DNA of 6,751 bases, taken from Candidatus Bipolaricaulota bacterium (lineage in GTDB: Bacteria; Bipolaricaulota; Bipolaricaulia; UBA7950; UBA9294). The position numbers and the translations under genes were made by a program. The DNA is taken from contig RXOA01000057.1 of the NCBI GenBank assembly GCA_003979035.1, positions 1 through 6,751 of the forward strand, in the 5' to 3' direction. The notes beneath the pieces are model-generated. The model saw nothing but the letters and a program-made list of their open reading frames with translations, was not told the origin of the DNA and made no database searches. Positions 1-5,065 of this stretch are shown here, one piece after another (position 1 is the first letter of the stretch; every line of letters starts with the position of its first letter).

Positions 1-195
1 GAGCAACGCGTCGGTGCCGCTGGCGACGCCGATCGCATGTTTGACACCGCAGTAGGCGGCCGCTTCTTCCTCGAACGCCTGCACTTCCGGCCCCAGGATG
101 AACCGGCCCGAGGCAAGCACGCGGTGAACCGCTTCATCGATTTCGCTTTGAATCGCCTTGTATTGCCGGGTCAGATCAAGGATGGGGATGGGCAA
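1..195 (-). CDS. wbpE: DegT/DnrJ/EryC1/StrS-family PLP aminotransferase, WbpE-like (N-terminal 65 residues, 3' end outside window)
   Basis: This is the N-terminus of a PLP-dependent sugar aminotransferase. It shows the family's opening pattern: MPIPILDLTRQY at residues 1-12, SGRFILGPEVQAFEEE at about 29-44, and the phosphate-binding SGTDALL at 59-65. The catalytic lysine lies beyond the window. The start is a TTG at 195-193, chosen because AAGGAG (202-207) lies six bases upstream and the protein then begins exactly where family members do; no ATG is available nearby. WbpE-type enzymes transfer an amino group from glutamate to the 3-keto sugar made by WbpB, in the cytoplasm, giving UDP-GlcNAc(3NH2)A. 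The neighbouring wbpA-, wbpB- and wbpD-like genes on the same strand support that specific role. The family also includes many other 3- and 4-aminotransferases, so the exact substrate is inferred from context. Confidence 0.88.
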   Translation of the reverse strand, partial: MPIPILDLTRQYKAIQSEIDEAVHRVLASGRFILGPEVQAFEEEAAAYCGVKHAIGVASGTDALL

Positions 196-201
196 ATTGG
201 T

Positions 202-207
202 CTCCTT
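202..207 (-). promoter_or_regulatory. Ribosome binding site for the WbpE-like aminotransferase, overlapping the upstream stop codon
   Basis: AAGGAG on the minus strand sits six bases before the TTG start at 195. It shares two bases with the TAA stop (208-206) of the four-helix-bundle gene, so the two genes may be translationally coupled. It is the strongest Shine-Dalgarno sequence in the operon and decides the TTG start. Confidence 0.75.
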
Positions 208-685
208 ATTGCGAATCCGAGGTCCGGGATCCACAGTCCGTCGTCCGTTGTCCACGGTCCGCTGTCCGGTCTCGACAAGCCGAATCCACGGAATCCGGGC
301 CAGCGCCTTCGCGCCGCCGATCGTTCTTCAAATATCGCATGAAACCGTTCAACAGCTTCTTCACGGACTCTGCCTGATTGTGGAGCCTCGTGAACAGTTC
401 ATGATCTGCATACTGCTGATCGAGCACGATGTACAAGTGGGATTGAACTTCTGTTGCTGAGCGGTACGCGTAGCCCAGGAAGCGACAGAACTCCGCATCA
501 GATCGCGAGTCAAACCCTTCGGCGATGTTAGCCATCACCGATACAGCCGCCCTCTGAAGCTGATCCCGCAACCCGAAGTCTCTCCTGAGCGGAGTCGCTT
601 TGGACAGGTCATAGACGCCCCCCGCCAATCCCCGCGCCGCCTTCCACTCCTCGATATCTTCGAATCGTTCAATCGCCATCGGCAT
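206..685 (-). CDS. Four-helix-bundle protein, 23S rRNA intervening-sequence protein (IVP/S23) family
   Basis: The 159-residue product carries the family's signature. It has IERFEDIEEWKAARGL near residues 5-20, the core SVMANIAEGF at 49-58, EFCRFLGYAYRSATEVQSHL at 65-84, and a last helix ending near 120 (KKLLNGFMRYLK). The family is usually about 115-125 residues. Here about 39 extra residues follow, and residues 139-159 form three 7-residue units of the form xRTxDxx, because the ORF reads through a 7-bp DNA repeat. Known members form small helical bundles (pentamers in solved structures) and occur in 23S rRNA intervening sequences or as stand-alone genes. They are structurally related to Avd of diversity-generating retroelements, and their function is unknown. 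The start at 685 has an AGG six bases upstream; ATG at 679 is an equally good alternative, also giving a typical N-terminus. The gene sits inside a sugar operon to which it has no biochemical link, flanked by inverted heptamer tracts. By eye it is less GC-rich than its neighbours, suggesting insertion. Confidence 0.9.
   Translation of the reverse strand: MPMAIERFEDIEEWKAARGLAGGVYDLSKATPLRRDFGLRDQLQRAAVSVMANIAEGFDSRSDAEFCRFLGYAYRSATEVQSHLYIVLDQQYADHELFTRLHNQAESVKKLLNGFMRYLKNDRRREGAGPDSVDSACRDRTADRGQRTTDCGSRTSDSQ
213..268 (+). repeat. Left heptamer tandem-repeat tract (eight units, NNRTCCR on plus strand)
   Basis: Eight contiguous 7-bp units lie at 213, 220, 227, 234, 241, 248, 255 and 262. 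Each has the form NNRTCCR on the plus strand (YGGAYNN on the minus strand); positions 3-7 of the unit are conserved and the first two vary. Less regular copies (GAATCCR at 282 and 291) trail towards the gene. The tract forms the 3' end of the four-helix-bundle ORF and stops about six bases before the ribosome binding site of the next gene. It is the opposite orientation to the tract at 742-783. Confidence 0.9.
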
Positions 686-741
686 CGCCTGCCTTCGGTC
701 CCTGGAGAGTTCTCGTCTTCTTTGCCATCACCTTCAGGTGT

Positions 742-783
742 CGGGCTGTGGTCCGCGGACCGTGGACTGCGGACCGCGGACTA
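742..783 (+). repeat. Right heptamer tandem-repeat tract (six units, YGGACNN on plus strand)
   Basis: Units start at 742, 749, 756, 763, 770 and 777. Those at 756, 763, 770 and 777 fit YGGACNN exactly. The units at 742 and 749 each differ by one base in the core. The last three bases of the final unit (781-783) are the TAG stop codon of the wbpD-like gene. Bases 755-767 are a perfect 13-bp inverted copy of 250-262 in the left tract. Bases 750-761 form a 12-bp perfect palindrome (GGTCCGCGGACC). The tract lies in the leader of the four-helix-bundle gene. Confidence 0.88.
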
Positions 784-1359
784 CGCTTCATCAACACGCT
801 CCACAACCTCTCCCGTCTTGATGAAGTGTCGTCCACACGAACAGGTCGCGCGATCCTCTGTGAACCGAAGCGGCGTTCCGCACGCGCACGCCCAGCCGCG
901 AACCCGCGCCGGGTTGCCGTAGGCCACCGCATAAGCGGGAACGTCCCGCGTCACCACCGATCCGGCGCCGACAAACGCGTGCTCGCCCAGGCAGTGCCCG
1001 CACACGATCGTCGCGTTGGCTCCGATCGTCGCCCCTTTGCGAATGACCGTTCTCAGATACCGGTCCCGCCCGGTCGGGAACCCCGACCGCGGTCGGTCGA
1101 CGTTGGTGAACACGCAGCTCGGGCCGCAGAACACGTCGTCTTCGAGGACGACGCCTTCGTAGACGGAGACGTTGTTCTGGATCTTGACGTTGTTGCCGAC
1201 GATCGCGTTGGGACCGACAAGCACGTTCTGCCCCACGGAGCAGTTCCGTCCGATCCGCGTGCCGCTCATGATGTGGCTGAAGTGCCAGATCTTCGTCCCG
1301 GCACCAATCTCCACATCCTCATCCACATACGACGATTTATGCACGAAGTAGTCTGTCAC
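781..1359 (-). CDS. wbpD: WbpD-like UDP-sugar 3-N-acetyltransferase (left-handed beta-helix, hexapeptide repeat)
   Basis: The 192-residue product matches the usual WbpD length. It has hexapeptide-repeat coils typical of the left-handed beta-helix acyltransferases at about residues 12-80 (such as VGQNVLVGPNAIVG) and 105-140 (KGATIGANATIVCGHCLG), ending in VAYGNPARVRGW. WbpD transfers acetyl from acetyl-CoA to the 3-amino group of UDP-GlcNAc(3NH2)A in the cytoplasm. The C-terminus adds CxCG...CxCG (cysteines near 158, 160, 173 and 175), a zinc-ribbon-like knuckle I recall in some homologues. I chose GTG at 1359 as the start. GGAG (1367-1370) lies seven bases upstream, and this start overlaps the wbpB-like stop as GTGA. 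A TTG at 1365 would leave only one base after GGAG. The stop codon coincides with the outer end of the right heptamer tract. Substrate is inferred from the operon. Confidence 0.9.
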   Translation of the reverse strand: MTDYFVHKSSYVDEDVEIGAGTKIWHFSHIMSGTRIGRNCSVGQNVLVGPNAIVGNNVKIQNNVSVYEGVVLEDDVFCGPSCVFTNVDRPRSGFPTGRDRYLRTVIRKGATIGANATIVCGHCLGEHAFVGAGSVVTRDVPAYAVAYGNPARVRGWACACGTPLRFTEDRATCSCGRHFIKTGEVVERVDEA

Positions 1360-2342
1360 AGGCAATCTCCTATCGTCATCGGAGCCCCGCCGGCAGTGAT
1401 CGAACGCTGGGCCGCCTCAAGGACGCGCACAACGCGCAGCCCGTCCATTCCGTCCGAGCGGGGCGGGGTTCTCGATTCGATGCTGTCGACGAACGCCTCG
1501 GCCATCGCCCGCAGCGGCTCCGTGACGTCGAGGGGCACTGAGCGTTCCTCCCCACGATGGACGTTCCAGCCGCCCCCATCGTCGACGGCCCGCTTGTCAT
1601 GGACAACAAGCCGCTGCTCGGCCGTCTCATCGAGCACCGCCATCCCCTCGGTTCCGACGATGATGACGCGTCGCGTTTTGATCGGGTCCAACCAGCTGGA
1701 GCGGATCTGCGCCATCCGCCCGGACGGGAAGCGGAATATGGCCGTGACGACATCCTCGATCTTGTCCTGCAGGAACGACGCGCCGTGCGCGCTGACGGTT
1801 GCCGGCATCTCGCCAAACAGGTACAGCATCACCGACACATCGTGCGGAGCCAGACTCCACCACGCGTTTTCCGCGCTTCGAACCACACCGAGGTTCAACC
1901 GATCGCTTGTACTGTGAAGGAGACTCCCCAGATCGCCTTGGTCGAGCAACGACTTCAGCGCCGTGACGGCGGGATGGTACTCCAGCAGGTGATCCACCAT
2001 CAGGATCCGGTGGTGCTCGTTGGCGAGTTCGACAAGACGCAACGCATCCCGCGGCGCCAGTGTCATCGGTTTCTCCACCAACACGTCGAGCCCCGCGGCG
2101 AGCGCTTCGGCGGCAAGCGGCGCATGCGTTGGTGCGGGGGTGGCAATCACGACCGCATCGACGGTCGCGTAATCGAGGCGTTCCACGGTGGAGATCCCCG
2201 GGTGATGCTTGGCGATCGCGGCGCGACGGTCGGGATCCACGTCGCACGCCGTGATCCGCTCGGTGCCGAGAAGCTCGGAGAACACGCGGACATGGTTCTT
2301 GCCCCACCCCCCGGTACCGACGATTCCCAGCCTCGGCCTCAT
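1356..2342 (-). CDS. wbpB: WbpB/WlbA-like NAD-dependent UDP-GlcNAcA 3-oxidoreductase (Gfo/Idh/MocA family)
   Basis: The 328-residue product has the family's N-terminal Rossmann fold, with LGIVGTGGWGKNH at 5-17 and an acidic residue after the second strand (CDVDPDRR, 33-40). It also has the EKP catalytic motif at 90-92 (Lys91). The stretch RLNLGVVRSAEN (148-159) followed by WWSLAPHDVS (161-170) is characteristic of WlbA/WbpB sugar oxidoreductases and contains His167. The family oxidises the 3-hydroxyl of UDP-GlcNAcA. The WbpB branch is reported to recycle its NADH with 2-oxoglutarate, coupling it to the WbpE transaminase. The start ATG overlaps the preceding gene's stop as ATGA (2339-2342), and the stop overlaps the next start as GTGA, so tight translational coupling is likely. 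A different 3-oxidised nucleotide sugar is possible, but the gene order supports this assignment. Confidence 0.92.
   Translation of the reverse strand: MRPRLGIVGTGGWGKNHVRVFSELLGTERITACDVDPDRRAAIAKHHPGISTVERLDYATVDAVVIATPAPTHAPLAAEALAAGLDVLVEKPMTLAPRDALRLVELANEHHRILMVDHLLEYHPAVTALKSLLDQGDLGSLLHSTSDRLNLGVVRSAENAWWSLAPHDVSVMLYLFGEMPATVSAHGASFLQDKIEDVVTAIFRFPSGRMAQIRSSWLDPIKTRRVIIVGTEGMAVLDETAEQRLVVHDKRAVDDGGGWNVHRGEERSVPLDVTEPLRAMAEAFVDSIESRTPPRSDGMDGLRVVRVLEAAQRSITAGGAPMTIGDCL
1367..1370 (-). promoter_or_regulatory. Ribosome binding site deciding the GTG start of the WbpD-like gene
   Basis: GGAG on the minus strand, inside the last codons of the wbpB-like gene, is seven bases from GTG (1359) but only one base from the alternative TTG (1365). 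It therefore favours the GTG start and the 4-bp GTGA overlap, matching the ATGA overlap at the preceding junction. Confidence 0.65.
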
Positions 2343-3652
2343 TTCGTACCCGATCCCAGCCGGACGATCTTCGGCGATTGAATCCCCTGCGTGGCGTTTC
2401 GCGTGTCGAACACCTGTTGAGCATGACGAACGACCGCCTCGTAATCGACATCGGAGTGCCCGGTGGTGATCAGCACCAGATCAGCCGCCGCCAGCGCATC
2501 GGGGTGGAGCGGAATGCTTCTCAGTTCATGCGTGCCCATCCGCGCACCGGGGATGTTCGGGTCGTGGTACGAGAGAAGAGCGCCGCGCTGAAGCAGCAGA
2601 TCGCCGATCTTCACCGCCGGGGATTCGCGAAGATCGTCGATGTCCTTCTTGTAGGCAACCCCAACCAGCAAGATGCTCGCCCCGCGAAGGGCGATCCCGC
2701 GATCGTTGAGAAGCTCCATCGTTCGCTCGACGACGTGCTCGGGCATCCCGTCGTTGATCTGGCCGGCAAGCTCGATGAACCGGGTGGAGAACCCGTACTC
2801 CTTGGCCTTCCAAGACAAGTAGAACGGATCGAGCGGGATGCAGTGACCGCCGAGGCCGGGGCCGGGATAGAACGGCATGTAGCCGAACGGCTTCGTCTTG
2901 GCCGCGTCGATCACTTCCCAGATATCGATTCCCATTCGTTCGCACAACAGGGACAGCTCGTTGACGAGCGAGATGTTGACGATGCGAAACACGTTCTCCA
3001 GGAGTTTCGTCATCTCCGCCGCCCGCGGCGAGGAAACCACGCAGACATCCCCTTCGAGGATGCTTTCGTAGAGGGCCTTCGCGATCTCGGTGCACTGCGG
3101 GGTGACTCCGCCGATCACCTTCGGCGTATTGCGCGTCCTGTACCGGGCGTTGCCGGGATCGACACGCTCGGGAGAGAACGCAAGGAAGATGTCTTCCCCA
3201 ACCTTCAAGCCAAGCGATTCGATCCTCGGACGGATGACTTCCTCGGTGGTCCCGGGGTAGGTGGTGCTCTCCAGAACGACCAGCTGCCCGGCGTGCAGAT
3301 GCGGGAGCGACGCTTCCACCACCCGCTCGATGTACGACGTGTCCGGTTGCTTGTGCCGGTCAAGCGGCGTCGGCACGCAGATGGTGACTACGTCGGCCTC
3401 GGCCACCGGTTCGAATGATGATGTCGCCCGCAATCGGCCGTCACTGACCACCGTCGCTAGGTCTTCGCTGACGACGTCGCCGATGTAGTTGCAGCCCTCA
3501 TTCACCATCTCCACACGGTCCGGGTTGCTGTCGATCCCCACCACATGGAATCCGGCCCGCGCTTTCTCTACGGCAAGGGGCAGCCCGACATACCCCAGGC
3601 CGATGACGACGATCCGCGCTTGCTTGCGCCGTAGCTTCTCGAGAAGATCCAC
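2339..3652 (-). CDS. wbpA: WbpA-like UDP-N-acetylglucosamine 6-dehydrogenase
   Basis: The 437-residue product is a full-length nucleotide-sugar dehydrogenase of the UDP-Glc/GDP-Man family. The N-terminal NAD-binding motif is VIGLGYVGLPLA at 16-27, with Asp41 in the GIDSNPDRV segment. CVPTPLD lies at 92-98, ESTTYPGTTEEV at 128-139 and SPERVDPG at 160-167. The conserved lysine is Lys216 (EMTKLLEN), and the catalytic cysteine is Cys271 in GPGLGGHCIPLDPFYL. The C-terminal domain has GVAYKKDIDDLRESPA at 331-346. The enzyme carries out two successive NAD-dependent oxidations at C6 of the sugar, committing UDP-GlcNAc to the uronic acid branch. The GTG start at 3652 follows a GGGGG-type binding site six bases upstream. 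It is the first gene of the operon, divergent from the wzz-like gene. The specificity for GlcNAc rather than Glc is inferred from the wbpB/wbpD/wbpE companions. Confidence 0.93.
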   Translation of the reverse strand: MDLLEKLRRKQARIVVIGLGYVGLPLAVEKARAGFHVVGIDSNPDRVEMVNEGCNYIGDVVSEDLATVVSDGRLRATSSFEPVAEADVVTICVPTPLDRHKQPDTSYIERVVEASLPHLHAGQLVVLESTTYPGTTEEVIRPRIESLGLKVGEDIFLAFSPERVDPGNARYRTRNTPKVIGGVTPQCTEIAKALYESILEGDVCVVSSPRAAEMTKLLENVFRIVNISLVNELSLLCERMGIDIWEVIDAAKTKPFGYMPFYPGPGLGGHCIPLDPFYLSWKAKEYGFSTRFIELAGQINDGMPEHVVERTMELLNDRGIALRGASILLVGVAYKKDIDDLRESPAVKIGDLLLQRGALLSYHDPNIPGARMGTHELRSIPLHPDALAAADLVLITTGHSDVDYEAVVRHAQQVFDTRNATQGIQSPKIVRLGSGTK

Positions 3653-3676
3653 GCACTGCCCCCTTTCACCTGTTCC

Positions 3677-3704
3677 ATTCTCCTACACTCTCCCGGAATT
3701 GCAA
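3677..3704 (-). promoter_or_regulatory. Candidate sigma-70-type promoter for the wbpA-wbpB-wbpD operon
   Basis: On the minus strand, TTGCAA (3704-3699) and GAGAAT (3682-3677) are separated by 16 bases, 25 bases upstream of the GTG start at 3652. The match to consensus is partial, and the implied untranslated leader would be short. This is the best candidate in the divergent intergenic region, but uncertain. Confidence 0.3.
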
Positions 3705-3732
3705 CCCGCACCGATTCTCAGCCGCTCCGCAG

Positions 3733-3762
3733 TTGACCGGACGCCGGCGCATGGAGTACAAC
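3733..3762 (+). promoter_or_regulatory. Candidate sigma-70-type promoter for the wzz-like gene
   Basis: TTGACC (3733-3738) and TACAAC (3757-3762) are separated by 18 bases, 25 bases upstream of the ATG at 3788. The -35 element is close to consensus and the -10 element fair. A GAGGGGG ribosome binding site follows at 3771-3777. Confidence 0.4.
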
Positions 3763-3787
3763 CGCCCATTGAGGGGGATCGGGAATC

Positions 3788-4639
3788 ATGGACCAGCATC
3801 AGCGTCAGGACTTGTACGAAGTCGAACTCATCGATCTGCTTCGGGTGATGTGGAGGCGGAAGTGGAGCATCGTTGCGGTCACGGTGCTGATCGTCGCGAT
3901 GGTCGCCGGGTTCGCGGCGACGCGAACGCCCACTTACGAAGCGACGCTGACGTTGTCGCTGGATAACCGGGCTCCGGAGTTCGCCACCGCCCTCAGTACG
4001 GCCGAATCGGCGGCGGGACGACAAGGAAGTTCCACCCTGTCGGGGCAGCTTGCTGCGTGGGCTTCCCTGTGCATTACGGCGAGACCTCCGTTTGTCGATC
4101 GCCAGCAAGATACGTTCGAAGTCACGGCCGAAATCCAGGGAATCGATGTGGTGTTCACCCTGTCGCGGAAAGGCTTCCATGCCATCAACGAGGCCGTCAA
4201 CGCCTGGACGCCGTGGATTCAGGCGACGATGACCTCATGCGTCTCGCACGACCTTGATCTGCTGCGAAACGCGCTTGTCGAGGACCTTGCCCAGCAGGAG
4301 GCGGTCCTGGCGGAGATCATCGCCGTGCTGCCGGAAGAGTCGTTTCGCAACCCGGCCCTCTCCGATGCCGATCCTGATCACAGCGCAACCACCGAAGCGT
4401 TCGCCGATCAGCTCGCCACCCAGCAACTGCGCGTTGCGCACGACCGCGTCGCCCTTGCCGCGCTCGACCAACTGAGCCCGGAGGACCTGTTCTCGGTCCA
4501 GGAGGTGGAGCGAACCAACGCCGTGGTGACAAGCATCGGTCTTGTCACCTATCTGGGGGTGGGGATCGTCCTCGGGCTGCTGTTCGGCGTGCTGTTTGCC
4601 TTCTTTGTCGATTACCTGGTGCGGGCGCGGAAACGATAG
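3788..4639 (+). CDS. Wzz-type polysaccharide chain-length determinant protein
   Basis: The 283-residue product has the Wzz/PCP architecture. A cytoplasmic N-terminus contains YEVELIDLLRVMWRRKWSI (10-28), the usual lead-in to the first membrane helix at about 27-45. An extracytoplasmic domain follows at about 46-248, starting with PTYEATLTLSL. A second membrane helix lies at about 250-275, ending in a basic RARKR tail. Wzz proteins oligomerise in the inner membrane and set polymer length in Wzy-dependent O-antigen or exopolysaccharide assembly. There is no fused tyrosine kinase domain. It is shorter than typical Wzz proteins (about 320 residues), and the proline-rich stretch usually seen just before the second helix is absent. 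It is transcribed divergently from the sugar operon, with a shared 135-bp intergenic region, which supports a polysaccharide role. Symbol withheld because the subclass (Wzz, Wzc-like or FepE-like) is unclear. Confidence 0.82.
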   Translation: MDQHQRQDLYEVELIDLLRVMWRRKWSIVAVTVLIVAMVAGFAATRTPTYEATLTLSLDNRAPEFATALSTAESAAGRQGSSTLSGQLAAWASLCITARPPFVDRQQDTFEVTAEIQGIDVVFTLSRKGFHAINEAVNAWTPWIQATMTSCVSHDLDLLRNALVEDLAQQEAVLAEIIAVLPEESFRNPALSDADPDHSATTEAFADQLATQQLRVAHDRVALAALDQLSPEDLFSVQEVERTNAVVTSIGLVTYLGVGIVLGLLFGVLFAFFVDYLVRARKR

Positions 4640-4803
4640 AGGGCCGGCGCTACGCTTGGTTGCCTGCCCGATACACCCAAACGGTTTCCTGGGCGATGAC
4701 GTCTGCGAACCTGCCCGAGCTTCGAACGCGCTCCGAACCGTGTTCGGCTTGAGCAAACCCATCGCGCGCTCGATTCGCCATGTGCATCCCCGTCGACATC
4801 CTT

Positions 4804-4821
4804 GGACAAGCGCGCTTGTCC
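4804..4821. repeat. Perfect 18-bp palindrome
   Basis: GGACAAGCGCGCTTGTCC reads identically on both strands. There is no T-run on either side, so it does not look like an intrinsic terminator. Possible roles are a protein-binding site or an insertion-element end; the sequence alone does not decide. Confidence 0.7.
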
Positions 4822-4935
4822 GGCTCGTCGCTTGCGGCACGCGGCCCCGGAAGGAAGAGCGGATCGCGCAGGCAATGCAACCACATCGGGGTGGATTCGG
4901 CTCCCGGTTTCCTGCGGTCTCCCTCGGCGCCCGGC

Positions 4936-4981
4936 AAAGCGAGAAGCCGAGGCGTGATCCGCTCCCGGCTTCTCAAGCTTT
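4936..4981. repeat. Long hairpin (9-bp stem plus 5-bp outer stem)
   Basis: GAGAAGCCG (4941-4949) pairs with CGGCTTCTC (4966-4974). AAAGC (4936-4940) pairs with GCTTT (4977-4981), with a two-base bulge. The loop is 16 bases. In either direction it carries a short A/T edge but no proper U-tract, so it is at best a weak convergent terminator for the wzz-like gene; a REP-like element is an alternative. Confidence 0.5.
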
Positions 4982-5029
4982 CTCCACACAACCTACGACA
5001 AGTTTTCAGACGTTCCTTGTGCCGATCCT

Positions 5030-5060
5030 AAAACGCAACCACGCCGGCCCGGATGCCGGC
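5030..5060 (-). terminator. Weak candidate terminator of the secreted-protein gene
   Basis: Downstream of the TAG stop at 5066-5068, the minus strand has GCCGGC (5060-5055) and GCCGGC (5048-5043) around a six-base loop, then TTTT at 5033-5030. The T-run is short and begins nine bases after the stem, so the call is tentative. Confidence 0.3.
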
Positions 5061-5065
5061 TTGCT

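Larger units (their letters stand above)
213..783 (-). mobile_element. Candidate mobile cassette: four-helix-bundle gene bracketed by inverted heptamer tracts
   Basis: About 571 bp containing one gene unrelated to the surrounding operon, bounded by 7-bp repeat tracts in opposite orientation, including a 13-bp perfect inverted repeat (250-262 with 755-767). Removing it would put the wbpD-like stop codon a few bases from the Shine-Dalgarno of the WbpE-like gene, the spacing expected of an uninterrupted operon. No transposase, reverse transcriptase or recombinase is encoded inside. I therefore infer a passively mobilised or trans-acted element rather than an autonomous one. Mobility is an inference from layout; the repeats and the gene are directly visible. 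Confidence 0.45.
4640..5065. other. Intergenic region without a recognised gene, rich in inverted repeats
   Basis: This 426-bp stretch lies between the convergently oriented wzz-like gene and the secreted-protein gene. Open frames exist on both strands (for example 4650-4991 minus), but none has a convincing ribosome binding site or a product I recognise, and GC-rich DNA gives such frames by chance. It contains an 18-bp perfect palindrome (4804-4821), a long hairpin (4936-4981) and a weak terminator-like hairpin (5030-5060). It could be a decayed gene or insertion, or just a structured convergent spacer. Confidence 0.5.

Noticed and set aside
213..268. CRISPR array
   Set aside because: The units are contiguous 7-mers with no spacers; the repeat length and layout do not fit any CRISPR type.
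206..685. True 23S rRNA intervening sequence
   Set aside because: No rRNA sequence flanks the gene; both neighbours are sugar-biosynthesis genes.
206..783. Diversity-generating retroelement, because the four-helix-bundle family is related to Avd
   Set aside because: No reverse transcriptase, template repeat or variable repeat is visible in the window.
748..1917. Long plus-strand open frame (389 codons) opposite the wbpD- and wbpB-like genes
   Set aside because: It is antisense to two well-recognised enzymes, has a low-complexity Arg/Ser/Thr-rich product, and is a GC-rich shadow frame.
1557..2381. Plus-strand open frame opposite the wbpB-like gene
   Set aside because: Antisense shadow; product resembles no family, and the minus-strand gene has clear motifs.
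2378..3418. Plus-strand open frame of 346 codons opposite the wbpA-like gene
   Set aside because: Antisense shadow of a full-length dehydrogenase with all catalytic motifs.
4640..5065. tRNA gene or transposase remnant in the spacer
   Set aside because: No T-loop-like motif or cloverleaf was seen, and no frame shows transposase motifs.
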